From the NCBI GenBank assembly GCA_900768685.1, contig CAAGDX010000004.1, positions 1 through 44,053 on the forward strand: DNA of 44,053 bases. The letters are read 5' to 3'. Source of the stretch: Bacteroidales bacterium (GTDB taxonomy: Bacteria > Bacteroidota > Bacteroidia > Bacteroidales > Muribaculaceae). Every line of letters starts with the position of its first letter. Position 1 is the first letter of the stretch. The translations under genes were made by a program, and so were the position numbers. Below are positions 24,171 to 32,177 of this stretch, in pieces. Below the pieces are notes generated by a model. The model worked only from the letters and a program-made list of their open reading frames with translations, had not been told where the DNA came from and searched no databases.

Positions 24171-24224
24171 CTCGGTGCTAATTAACTATATATTAACCTT
24201 CAAAAAAATAAATATGAACAATCT

Positions 24225-25379
24225 TTAACTAAAAATATGTTTTATTTTGCTGAAAAAGTCATTGGAAGTGTTTTTGTCCGGAATTAATTCCTTTTGACCT
24301 TTGAGTTTTTCAAAAATCTTTTTCTGTTCGTCGGTGAGTTTTTCCGGGATGTAAACCATGATGTTTACAAGTTCGTCTCCTGCATCATAACGGTATCCTA
24401 TACCTTTGCCGCGGAGACGGAGAATTTTGCCCGGCTGAGTTCCGGCAGGAATAGTAAGTCTTGCACGACCGGAGAGAGTAGGTACTTCCACCGAGCCGCC
24501 CAAAATGGCAGTGGGGAGGTCCAACATAAGGTTGTAAACCACGTCTTTACCGTCGCGGATAAGTTCTGCGTGCGGAATTTCTTCAATCACCACTTGTAAA
24601 TCACCGTTTACACCCTCATTACCGCCACGACGAGGAGCATTACCTTTACCGCGGATTGGGATTATATCGCCGTTTGAAACACCCGCAGGAATAGAGAAAG
24701 TGACAACGTTTTCCTGACGTTCAACACCTTCACCATTACAGAAACTACACGGCTTGTCAATAATTTTGCCTTCGCCCTGACATTTAGGACAAGTGCTTTC
24801 GTTCATCATTTGTCCGAAAGGAGTGTTCACCACATGCTGAACTGTACCTCTGCCATGGCAAGAAGGACATTCCGTAACGGCAGTACCACCATCTGCACCT
24901 GTACCATTACAGTGGCTACATTTTACGGTTGATGGAATCTTCAGTGTTTTGGAAGTTCCGGCAGCAATTTCTTCAAGTGTGAGTTTTACTTTCACTCTCA
25001 AGTCGTTACCTCTTTTTACGCCTCTGCGAGCACCTCCACGGCTTCTTCTGCCGCCAAAACCGATAACGTCTGCAAAAAGGTCGCTGATATCGTCAACGGA
25101 GAAACCGCCAAAGTCGCTGCCAAAACCGCCGAATCCGCCCGGGAATCCGCTTGCACTTGCACCGGCATGTCCAAACTGGTCGTACTGTGCACGTTTCTGG
25201 TTGTCGCTAAGCACACTGTATGCTTCAGCAGCCTCTTTGAATTTTTCTTCAGCCTCTTTGTCGCCCGGATTTTTATCAGGGTGGTATTTGATGGCTAATT
25301 TTCTATAAGCTCTTTTAATCTCGTCCGCAGAAGCATTTTTTTCAACGCCGAGAACTTCGTAATAGTCGCGTTTTGCCAT
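24225..25379 (-). CDS. dnaJ: Chaperone protein DnaJ
   Basis: This 384-residue type I Hsp40 is the co-chaperone that delivers unfolded clients to DnaK and stimulates its ATPase through the J domain. The J domain (1-70) has HPD at 33-35. A Gly/Phe-rich linker follows (~72-120). The zinc-finger region has four CxxCxGxG-type repeats (CSHCNGTG, CPSCHGRG, CPKCQGEG, CSFCNGEG). The C-terminal client-binding and dimer domains are intact. It lies 9 nt after grpE as an operon; dnaK is not in the window. Confidence 0.97.
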   Translation of the reverse strand: MAKRDYYEVLGVEKNASADEIKRAYRKLAIKYHPDKNPGDKEAEEKFKEAAEAYSVLSDNQKRAQYDQFGHAGASASGFPGGFGGFGSDFGGFSVDDISDLFADVIGFGGRRSRGGARRGVKRGNDLRVKVKLTLEEIAAGTSKTLKIPSTVKCSHCNGTGADGGTAVTECPSCHGRGTVQHVVNTPFGQMMNESTCPKCQGEGKIIDKPCSFCNGEGVERQENVVTFSIPAGVSNGDIIPIRGKGNAPRRGGNEGVNGDLQVVIEEIPHAELIRDGKDVVYNLMLDLPTAILGGSVEVPTLSGRARLTIPAGTQPGKILRLRGKGIGYRYDAGDELVNIMVYIPEKLTDEQKKIFEKLKGQKELIPDKNTSNDFFSKIKHIFS

Positions 25380-25388
25380 AAAAATGTA

Positions 25389-26003
25389 TTATTGACATAC
25401 CACCACTTTTGCGTGGCGGAGAATCTTATCGTTGTACGTATATCCTTTTTCTACAGTATCAATGATGATACCTTTCATTTTTTCTTCAGTAGCAGGAATG
25501 AGTGCCACAGCTTCGTGAATTTCCGCATCAAAAGCCTCGCCGTTTGTGGTCATGGCTTTCACGCCGCTTTTTTCAAGGTATTTGATGAGTTTATTGTAAA
25601 TAAGTTCCATACCTTCTTTCACGGTGTCTGCGTCTGCACTGTCCTTGATTGCTGCAAGTCCGCGTTCAAAGTCGTCTATAATGGGGAGCAACCCTTTAAA
25701 AGCGGATTCAGCGGCAGTTTTTACCAGTTCCGTGCGTTCACGGAGAGTACGTTTGCGGAAATTGTCAAATTCAGCCATAAGGAAGAGGTATTCTTTCTTT
25801 TGGTTTTCAATTTGACTCTCACGCTCAGTCACTAAAGATTTGAGTTTGCCAAGTTCGTCAAGTTCTTCTTCCTCAGGAGTAACTTCTGCGGCATCTTCAG
25901 CCTTGTTTTCCTCGGCAGTTACGTTAACTTCCGCAGTTTCTGATTGTTCCTGATTTATTTCCTGTTCTTGCGTCTTGTTTTCTTCTGTATTTTTATTACT
26001 CAT
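25389..26003 (-). CDS. grpE: Nucleotide exchange factor GrpE
   Basis: This 204-residue protein releases ADP from DnaK during the chaperone cycle. I chose the start at 26003 (MSNKNTEENKTQEQ), giving the usual acidic disordered N-terminus. The frame continues upstream for another 43 codons, but that segment is hydrophobic and runs through the intergenic promoter area. A long coiled coil (~60-115, ending EYLFLMAEFDNFRKRT) precedes the four-helix and beta-wing region with AFDAEIHEAV and VVEKGY-like VEKGYTYNDKILRHAKV. A minus-strand TAATTTTG box lies at 26077-26070. Confidence 0.95.
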   Translation of the reverse strand: MSNKNTEENKTQEQEINQEQSETAEVNVTAEENKAEDAAEVTPEEEELDELGKLKSLVTERESQIENQKKEYLFLMAEFDNFRKRTLRERTELVKTAAESAFKGLLPIIDDFERGLAAIKDSADADTVKEGMELIYNKLIKYLEKSGVKAMTTNGEAFDAEIHEAVALIPATEEKMKGIIIDTVEKGYTYNDKILRHAKVVVCQ

Positions 26004-26135
26004 GATAAATCTTTTTTTGTTTTTCTGAAAAATGTTGGTAGCAAAAACTTTGCCAAAGTGGCATATTGGCAAAATTATTTGTGATATTTGCAAGATAAAA
26101 AATAAAATACTAATTTTACACAAAAATAGCACCTA

Positions 26136-27170
26136 ATGGCAGAAACAGTAGATTTCAATACCCTCAAGCGTTCCATAGCAGCCGGAAAATTTTGTCCCGT
26201 GTATCTTTTGCATGGTGAGGAGGGGTATTATATAGACGTTTTGTTGGAAATGTTTGAAAAAGTGTTGCCGGAAGATGAGCGAGACTTTAACCAATACGTT
26301 TTTTATGCACCGGAGTCCTCGCCGGACACTATTATTGATGCGTGTCGTCGCTATCCTATGATGTCTGAGCATACCGTGGTGATAGTGAAAGAAGTTCAGG
26401 CTGCAAATGCAAACTTTATAAACGGGCTCAAGCCATATATCTCAAACCCTACGGCTACTACAATACTCGTGATTGCAAGTCGCGGTGCGCAAGTGAAAGG
26501 CAAAGATATTACCACGGCGGTAAAAACCGGTGGCGGCGTCACTTTCGAGTCTAAAAAACTCACTGCAATGAGTGTGGAACCCGCTATTGCAAGCCTTGTG
26601 AAAGAAAAAGGACTGAATATTGAGCCAAAGTCGCTGAAAATGCTGGCAGACTTTGTGGGTACTGACCTCTCCAGACTTTACAATGAGATAAACAAACTTG
26701 CCATGATTCTTCCTCAGGGTGCTATGATTACTCCCGAGGCAATAGAGCAAAATATCGGTATTAGCAAGGATTACAACAATTTTGAACTTACTCGTGCCAT
26801 TTCCATACGCGATTTTGTGAAAGCGGTAACTATTATCCGCTATTTCCGCAGCAATCCCAAGACTAATCCGCCTATGGCAACATTCTCCGTTCTTTTCACT
26901 CTCTTCTCTAATGTGCTGATAGCATTTTACGCTGCAGACAAAAGTGACAGAGGATTGATGGCGGAACTCGGATTTAAGTCACCATATCAGTTGAAAGATA
27001 TCAAAGACGCCATGCAGAGATATAAGCCCTGGCAGTTGATAGAAATCATTTCGGAAATCCGTCGTGCGGATGCGATGTCAAAGGGCGTGGGCAGCAGAAT
27101 GGACGCTTTTGACATCTTAGATGCACTTGTGATGCGTATTTTTGACGCTCGCGGAGAGGTGAAACTTTGA
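26136..27170 (+). CDS. holA: DNA polymerase III subunit delta
   Basis: This 344-residue clamp-loader subunit opens the beta sliding clamp during replication. Recognisable features are the N-terminal GKFCPVYLLHGEEGYYID (17-34), typical of delta's degenerate AAA+ P-loop region, the acidic DERDFNQYVFY stretch, TILVIASRGAQVKGK and the delta-specific FVGTDLSRLYNEINKL (domain II), followed by the C-terminal collar helices with DALVMRIF. Length is normal. It is divergent from grpE with 132 bp between, and is followed after 86 bp by a two-component pair. Confidence 0.95.
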   Translation: MAETVDFNTLKRSIAAGKFCPVYLLHGEEGYYIDVLLEMFEKVLPEDERDFNQYVFYAPESSPDTIIDACRRYPMMSEHTVVIVKEVQAANANFINGLKPYISNPTATTILVIASRGAQVKGKDITTAVKTGGGVTFESKKLTAMSVEPAIASLVKEKGLNIEPKSLKMLADFVGTDLSRLYNEINKLAMILPQGAMITPEAIEQNIGISKDYNNFELTRAISIRDFVKAVTIIRYFRSNPKTNPPMATFSVLFTLFSNVLIAFYAADKSDRGLMAELGFKSPYQLKDIKDAMQRYKPWQLIEIISEIRRADAMSKGVGSRMDAFDILDALVMRIFDARGEVKL

Positions 27171-27220
27171 CAAATAGTGCATATTAACGTCCTTTAACAA
27201 AAAATAAATTGTATATTTAT

Positions 27221-27228
27221 TAACTTTG
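27221..27228 (+). promoter_or_regulatory. -7 box of the two-component operon
   Basis: TAACTTTG lies 28 nt before the response-regulator start. No convincing TTTG sits 17-20 nt upstream, so only half the promoter is seen. Confidence 0.5.
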
Positions 27229-27256
27229 CGGCCGCAAACACTCTTTTTTAACCAAG

Positions 27257-27964
27257 ATGAGAATAAAGATTTTAGTAATAGACGACGAAGAATCGATATG
27301 TGAGATACTCAAATACAATCTTGAGAAAGAAGGCTACGAGGTGGATTGTGCATACAGTGCGGAAGATGCGCTTGTGCACGACCTTTCCGTGTATTCGCTT
27401 TGTATTGTGGATATAATGATGGAGAATCTCAGCGGTTACGATTTTGTGAAGCGACTGCGTTACACTCACGGCACTGAAAATACTCCCGTGATATTCTGCT
27501 CCGCCCTGAACGGCGAAGATGACAAAGTGATGGGGCTTAATATCGGTGCAGACGATTATATCACCAAGCCGTTTTCCCTGGCGGAGGTGATAGCGAGGGT
27601 TCGTGCGGTGCTGAGACGTTCAAATGCATTGCGTCAAGTGACATATAATTCAAATCGTAGCGACTACGAACCGGATATCACATTCAAAACGCTGAAAGTG
27701 AACCGCAATGAAAAAATTTGTACTCTGGACGGAGTGAGAATAAAACTCACACGCACGGAAATGGATATTCTGCTCTTTTTCCTCATGCATCGCAACAAAA
27801 TTTACTCCAGAAAAGAAATTATCAGCAATGTGTGGTCGTCTGATGTGGTGGTGACACCGAGAACTATTGATACAAATATCACCAGACTAAGAAAAAAATT
27901 AGGTGACTACGGCGCAAATATTGTGACCGCAGCGGGTTATGGCTATGGCTTCAACGAAGTTTAG
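27257..27964 (+). CDS. OmpR/PhoB-family response regulator
   Basis: This 235-residue protein has a receiver domain (1-~120) with the acidic pair D9-D10, the phosphoacceptor D52 (SLCIVDIMMEN) and the Lys of DDYITKPF near 105. The C-terminal winged-helix (~140-235) has LTRTEMDILLFFL, the recognition helix DVVVTPRTIDTNITRLRKKL and a closing GYGYGF hairpin. It is a DNA-binding transcription factor activated by the adjacent kinase. The kinase start overlaps its 3' end by 26 bp, which implies translational coupling. The signal and targets are unknown. Confidence 0.95.
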   Translation: MRIKILVIDDEESICEILKYNLEKEGYEVDCAYSAEDALVHDLSVYSLCIVDIMMENLSGYDFVKRLRYTHGTENTPVIFCSALNGEDDKVMGLNIGADDYITKPFSLAEVIARVRAVLRRSNALRQVTYNSNRSDYEPDITFKTLKVNRNEKICTLDGVRIKLTRTEMDILLFFLMHRNKIYSRKEIISNVWSSDVVVTPRTIDTNITRLRKKLGDYGANIVTAAGYGYGFNEV

Positions 27965-29399
27965 CGGTTATCATAAAAGACTTTTTGTACCTACTTTTGT
28001 TGCATTGTGGGTACTTATATTGATTATTGGTGCGTTCCACTATACTCGTAGTGAAAACTTACGCCATAATACGCTCAGAACCAGCATAGACGCTATCATA
28101 AGTCGCGTGGTGAATCTTTATGAATTGCGTGAAGATGAGCGTGCACCGCATTACATACGTTTTATTGACAATTATTTCCGAAAAACGGAATATTACAATT
28201 TGTGTCTGAGCGTTTTTAATGTTTCCACCGGTAAGGTTGTATGTTCTATGGGCTTTCCTCTCAACCCTCCGCAGGGTGTGCACAAGGAAACTGAGGTGGA
28301 AACAGAACCTTTTTATATAGAGGGAGTTACACCGGAAGAAGCGTTTTATTACAGAGTTAAATTTACTTCAGACAATAGAATTGCGGTTGTGGCACTGTTG
28401 CCGCAAGATAGCAACTATATGCAATCTTTCATCAGTTCCATGTGGTTTTTCACATTTCTTTTTCTGCTTGGTGTGCTGATGTCGCTTTTTGCCTACTGGT
28501 TTACGGGATACCTGGCACAAAACATTCAGAATATGAAGTATTTTGTGGACTGTGCACTTAAAGATGAAGATTTTGATGAAAACACGGAATTTCCTGACGA
28601 TGAACTCGGTGAAATTTCGCAGAATATCGTCAGCCTCTACAAGGACAGACAGAACCTTATAGAACAAATGAAAAAAGAGCACGCTGAGGCTATCCGTGCT
28701 GCCGAAGAAAGAGCAAAAAGGCGTAAACAACTCACAAGCAATCTTAATCATGAACTTAAAACTCCTCTCGGAATTATCAAGGGATACGTGGAAACTCTCA
28801 TTAAAACTCCGGAGATTGATTCAGACAAAAGAGAAGATTTCCTATACAAAACTCATTCGCAAGTGATTCGCTTGCAAGAAATTTTGGAAGATATTTCCAC
28901 AATTTCACGTCTTGAGGAGCCTGAACTGAAAGAACCTCTGGAAAGTGTGGATTTCTACGCATTGGCTCTTGACTTGGCGGATGAAATTGTTGAGGCAAGA
29001 CTTAATGAAGGCAAAAAATTGATTATAGACCTGCCGGATGAATGTTATGTAGTTGGAAATGAGAAACTTCTTTCCGCCGTGCTGCTTAATCTTACTAAAA
29101 ATGCCGTGGTTTATAGCCTTGGCACGGAAATAGGACTTACACTTTCCAAACAGGAAGGTGACGAATATTTCTTTACGTTCTATGACAACGGTTGCGGTGT
29201 GCCGGATGAGCATCTTCCGTATCTTTTTGACCGCTTTTATAGAGTGGATTCCGGTCGTTCACGCAAGGTGGGTGGCACCGGACTCGGGCTGGCTATCGTG
29301 AAACGCACTATAATCTCCTGTGGTGGCAAAATTTTTGCTCAAAAGCATGAGGGTGGGGGACTTGAAATCTGTTTCAGCCTGAAAAAAGCGGAGGCATAA
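27939..29399 (+). CDS. Membrane sensor histidine kinase
   Basis: This 486-residue inner-membrane kinase has a first transmembrane segment near 13-32 and a second near 165-187, enclosing a ~130-residue periplasmic sensor. A HAMP-like and coiled-coil stretch follows. The H-box is SNLNHELKTPLGIIKGY with phospho-acceptor His 271. N-box NLTKNAVVYS, G1 DNGCGVPDEH, F-box YLFDRFYRVDSGRS and G2 GGTGLGLAIV are all intact, so it should be active. The first ATG at 27939 lies inside the regulator gene; a second Met two codons later is an alternative. The last codons lie in a 25-bp tandem duplication. Confidence 0.95.
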   Translation: MAMASTKFSGYHKRLFVPTFVALWVLILIIGAFHYTRSENLRHNTLRTSIDAIISRVVNLYELREDERAPHYIRFIDNYFRKTEYYNLCLSVFNVSTGKVVCSMGFPLNPPQGVHKETEVETEPFYIEGVTPEEAFYYRVKFTSDNRIAVVALLPQDSNYMQSFISSMWFFTFLFLLGVLMSLFAYWFTGYLAQNIQNMKYFVDCALKDEDFDENTEFPDDELGEISQNIVSLYKDRQNLIEQMKKEHAEAIRAAEERAKRRKQLTSNLNHELKTPLGIIKGYVETLIKTPEIDSDKREDFLYKTHSQVIRLQEILEDISTISRLEEPELKEPLESVDFYALALDLADEIVEARLNEGKKLIIDLPDECYVVGNEKLLSAVLLNLTKNAVVYSLGTEIGLTLSKQEGDEYFFTFYDNGCGVPDEHLPYLFDRFYRVDSGRSRKVGGTGLGLAIVKRTIISCGGKIFAQKHEGGGLEICFSLKKAEA

Positions 29400-29425
29400 T
29401 TAACCTTAAAAAGCAGAGGCATAAT
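29383..29425 (+). repeat. 25-bp tandem duplication across the kinase stop codon
   Basis: AAAAAGCGGAGGCATAAT (29383-29400) recurs as AAAAAGCAGAGGCATAAT (29408-29425), 25 bp later and with one mismatch. The first copy holds the last codons and the TAA of the kinase gene. The offset is not a multiple of three, so the second copy is outside the reading frame. Confidence 0.7.
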
Positions 29426-29433
29426 AAGCATTA

Positions 29434-29465
29434 TTTGTGAATTTACATATTTATATGTAATTTTG
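29434..29465 (+). promoter_or_regulatory. Promoter of hisS
   Basis: TTTG (29434-29437), a 20-nt spacer and TAATTTTG (29458-29465) match the consensus. The start codon is 43 nt downstream. Confidence 0.75.
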
Positions 29466-29508
29466 CACTCGCAAAAAAGAAAAAATTAACAAACAATACA
29501 TATTACAA

Positions 29509-30870
29509 ATGGTTCAGAAACCTTCTATTCCAAAGGGAACGCGTGATTTTTCGCCGATAGAAATGGCTCGGCGCAATTATATTTTTGACACAATAAAGAG
29601 TGTTTTTCGCCTTTATGGCTTCAGCCAGATTGAAACCCCGGCAATGGAAAATCTTTCCACACTTATGGGAAAATACGGCGAGGAGGGCGACAAATTGCTT
29701 TTCAAAGTGCTTAATTCCGGTGATTACCTCCGTGGTGCAGACTTGTCGCTGATAGAGAGCGGTGACACAAACAAACTTGCCGCTCAACTCTGCGAAAAAG
29801 GTCTGCGTTACGACCTTACAGTGCCTTTTGCACGCTATGTGGTTCAGCACCGCAACGATATTCAGTTCCCGTTCCGTCGCTTCCAGATTCAGCCTGTTTG
29901 GCGTGCGGATCGTCCGCAAAAAGGACGTTATCGCGAGTTTTACCAGTGCGATGCGGACGTTGTAGGCTCGGATTCACTTATAAATGAAATAGAACTCCTC
30001 AGAATTATTGATGAAGTTTTCAAAAAACTCAAAATAAACATTGCTATAAAACTGAACAACCGCAAAGTGCTTGCCGGAATTGCTGAATACATCGGTGCTC
30101 CGGACAAGATGGTTGATATCACTGTTGCTATTGACAAAATAGACAAAATAGGTATTGAAAACGTAAATGCGGAACTAATAGAACGTGGACTGTCACAGGA
30201 AGCAGTTGATGCTCTCCGTCCGATTCTTGAAATAGACGGTGACACGGAAAGTCGCTTGGCTCAGCTGGAAAAAATCCTTGCCTCCTCGGAAACAGGTATG
30301 CTCGGAGTGAAAGAATTGCGTGAAGTTATATCCGGAGTAAACGCGGTGGGTATGTGTTCACGCATAGACCTTGACGTTTCACTTGCTCGCGGACTGAATT
30401 ACTACACCGGCACTATTATTGAAGTGAAGGCTCTTGATGTTCAGATAGGCAGCATCACCGGTGGCGGTCGCTACGACAACCTTACGGGCGTTTTCGGACT
30501 TACCGGCGTTTCCGGAGTGGGTATTTCCTTTGGTGCGGACCGTATTTACGATGTGATGAACACTCTGAACCTCTATCCGCAGGAATTGCAGCAATCCACC
30601 ACTGTGATGTTCACAAATTTCGGCTCTGCGGAAGCTGTGGCAGCACTCAAAATGGCTAAAGCCATGCGTGAAGCGGGTATTGCTGTGGAAGTGTTCCCGG
30701 ATTCTTCCAAGATTCAAAAGCAGATGAAATACGCAAATGCTGTGAATATTCCGTTTGTGGCTATTATCGGTGAAAGTGAACTCGCAGAGGGCAAAATGAC
30801 ACTGAAAAATATGGCTACGGGTGAGCAACAACTTGTGAGTGTGGAAGAAGCGATTGAAGTTGTAAAATAA
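29509..30870 (+). CDS. hisS: Histidyl-tRNA synthetase
   Basis: This 453-residue class II aminoacyl-tRNA synthetase charges tRNA-His. It begins PSIPKGTRDFSP (5-16). Motif 2 is seen in PFRRFQIQPVWRADRPQKGR. The HisRS-specific histidine A motif appears as ARGLNYYTG, and motif 3 as GVSGVGISFGADRIYDV. The C-terminal anticodon-binding domain (~360-453) carries AKAMREAGIAVEVFPDSSKIQKQ and IPFVAIIGESEL. Length is at the upper end for bacteria, as is usual in Bacteroidetes. It is transcribed from its own promoter. Confidence 0.97.
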   Translation: MVQKPSIPKGTRDFSPIEMARRNYIFDTIKSVFRLYGFSQIETPAMENLSTLMGKYGEEGDKLLFKVLNSGDYLRGADLSLIESGDTNKLAAQLCEKGLRYDLTVPFARYVVQHRNDIQFPFRRFQIQPVWRADRPQKGRYREFYQCDADVVGSDSLINEIELLRIIDEVFKKLKINIAIKLNNRKVLAGIAEYIGAPDKMVDITVAIDKIDKIGIENVNAELIERGLSQEAVDALRPILEIDGDTESRLAQLEKILASSETGMLGVKELREVISGVNAVGMCSRIDLDVSLARGLNYYTGTIIEVKALDVQIGSITGGGRYDNLTGVFGLTGVSGVGISFGADRIYDVMNTLNLYPQELQQSTTVMFTNFGSAEAVAALKMAKAMREAGIAVEVFPDSSKIQKQMKYANAVNIPFVAIIGESELAEGKMTLKNMATGEQQLVSVEEAIEVVK

Positions 30871-30912
30871 ATTCAGGTTGGTATAATTAACGTTATTAAG
30901 CACTCGGAGTGG

Positions 30913-30942
30913 TTTGTGTTTCAAAAATTATACTTACCTTTG
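30913..30942 (+). promoter_or_regulatory. Promoter of the small outer-membrane barrel gene
   Basis: TTTG (30913-30916), an 18-nt spacer and TACCTTTG (30935-30942). The start codon at 30965 is 22 nt downstream. The boxes fall within the upstream extension of the frame, arguing against the earlier ATG. Confidence 0.75.
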
Positions 30943-30964
30943 GCAGCAAATTACAGACTCTAAT

Positions 30965-31579
30965 ATGAAAAAAATATTTTTAGCGATACTTTTTGTGGCA
31001 TCATTCATCGCTTTTGATGCAAGTGCACAGTTCCGTTACGGTCCTACTGTAGGTGTGGATTTCACCACGCTCAAGTTTAAGCAAGACCTTTTCACCGTTG
31101 ACCAATCCGTAGGATATCAGGCAGGTATTCAAGGCGAAATGATGTTTCCGGGAATTGGTTTCGGTATTGATATAGGTGCAATGTACGAGCAGAGAGGTGC
31201 TACACTCAATTTGGGTGAAAAAAAGGTGTGGAGCAGTCAAGGTTACGGTTCACATCGCTCATACCTTCACTACCTGAGTTTTCCTATCAATCTCCGCTTC
31301 AAGTGGACACGCATGAACGGTCTTGAGGACTATATAGCACCATACGTTTTTGGTGGACCAAACATCTCTTTTATGCTTGCACACAGCAGTATAGATGCTC
31401 TTGACTACACTACTGCAGACCTCGGACTGCAGGTAGGACTTGGCTTTGAAGTTCTGAAACGCTGGCAGATTCAAGCCTCATATAACTGGGGTATGACCTA
31501 CTGCGTAAAAACTAAAATCCTTGATGACCACAGTGCTAAAAATCGCACATGGAGTGTCAGAGTAGTAAGATTCTTCTAA
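30965..31579 (+). CDS. PorT-like outer-membrane beta-barrel protein
   Basis: This 204-residue protein starts MKKIFLAILFVASFIAFDASAQ, a clean signal peptide. The mature part alternates short amphipathic strands rich in Gly and aromatics (YGPTVGVDFTTLKF, GYQAGIQGEMMF, GFGIDIGAMYEQRG, LHYLSFPINLRFKW, GLQVGLGFEVLKRW, WSVRVVRFF). It ends in Phe, as expected for an outer-membrane barrel. The pattern fits the small 'outer membrane protein beta-barrel' (PorT-like) families of Bacteroidetes. The actual substrate or role is unknown. An upstream in-frame ATG at 30914 would disrupt the signal peptide and lies within the promoter, so I reject it. Confidence 0.8.
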   Translation: MKKIFLAILFVASFIAFDASAQFRYGPTVGVDFTTLKFKQDLFTVDQSVGYQAGIQGEMMFPGIGFGIDIGAMYEQRGATLNLGEKKVWSSQGYGSHRSYLHYLSFPINLRFKWTRMNGLEDYIAPYVFGGPNISFMLAHSSIDALDYTTADLGLQVGLGFEVLKRWQIQASYNWGMTYCVKTKILDDHSAKNRTWSVRVVRFF

Positions 31580-31601
31580 TTATATAATACAATAAGGTGC
31601 A

Positions 31602-31631
31602 AAAGGCTGTGGCAGGAATGTTGCAGCCTTT
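31602..31631. terminator. Hairpin between convergent genes
   Basis: AAAGGCTG (31602-31609) pairs with CAGCCTTT (31624-31631). It is followed by only short T runs on either side, so it is a probable bidirectional terminator for the barrel gene and the HsdR-N-like gene. Confidence 0.5.
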
Positions 31632-31656
31632 GTTGTTATATGCTCGTAGCAGGGTA

Positions 31657-32112
31657 TTATAGGTCGCTATATTCCGGAATGTCCTTAAGGAAAGCGTATT
31701 TTTTTGTGTCGTAGTCAATTTGGCAGATGTAGTGGTTTTTGCCGTTGGAGACTACGAGGTATTTGACTTTAAGCACCATATTGTATCGGACAATTTGGTC
31801 GAAAACGGCTTGTGTGATGTTTACGTCTGTGGCTTTGTATTCAATAATCATCAGCGGCTTGCAGTGGCGGTCATATACCACGGTGTCGCAGCGGCGAGAT
31901 GTGCCGTTCAGGCGGATAGCCACTTCGTTTGCCATGAATGACTGCGGATATTTTTTTTCATCAATAAGGAAGTGCACAAAGTGTTGCCGCACCCATTCTT
32001 CCGGAGTTAGTGCCACGAATTTTTGACGCAGAATGTCATAGACGGAGATTGTGTTGTCTTCGTCGTTTTTGCATAGTCGCAGTTCGCATTCCGGTAAGTT
32101 AATTTGTTCCAT
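31657..32112 (-). CDS. Solitary HsdR N-terminal domain (PD-(D/E)xK) protein
   Basis: This 151-residue protein begins MEQINLPECELRLCK (start at 32112). The frame extends 13 more codons but through a hairpin. It matches the small 'type I restriction enzyme R N-terminal domain' proteins of Bacteroidetes. The nuclease core is recognisable: RRCDTVVYDRHCKPLMIIEYKA gives the D...ExK spacing (Asp before a beta-hairpin, then E-Y-K), followed by DQIVRYNMVLKVKYLVVSNG. There is no helicase or motor domain and no hsdM/hsdS nearby, so it is not a restriction system by itself. A housekeeping or DNA-repair nuclease role is possible. It follows the terminator of the seven-gene operon. Confidence 0.82.
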   Translation of the reverse strand: MEQINLPECELRLCKNDEDNTISVYDILRQKFVALTPEEWVRQHFVHFLIDEKKYPQSFMANEVAIRLNGTSRRCDTVVYDRHCKPLMIIEYKATDVNITQAVFDQIVRYNMVLKVKYLVVSNGKNHYICQIDYDTKKYAFLKDIPEYSDL

Positions 32113-32114
32113 AT

Positions 32115-32150
32115 AAAAATGCAGGGAAGCAACAGTGTTACTTCCCTGCA
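32115..32150 (-). terminator. Terminator of the seven-gene envelope operon
   Basis: TGCAGGGAAG (32120-32129) pairs with CTTCCCTGCA (32141-32150), continued by AAC/GTT across a mismatch (31-nt hairpin). On the minus strand it is followed by TTTTTAT. It ends only ~3 nt before the start codon of the HsdR-N-like gene, so that gene needs another entry. A minus-strand TACCTTTG (32156-32149) overlaps the hairpin edge and could be its -7 box. Confidence 0.7.
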
Positions 32151-32177
32151 AAGGTAATCAAAATAATTGGAATTTCG

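Noticed and set aside
26004..26132. A 43-codon upstream extension of grpE
   Set aside because: GrpE normally begins with an acidic disordered segment; the extension is hydrophobic and covers the divergent promoter region shared with holA.
31657..32112. Part of a type I restriction-modification system
   Set aside because: No helicase domain, methylase or specificity subunit is encoded nearby; only the nuclease-like N-terminal domain is present.
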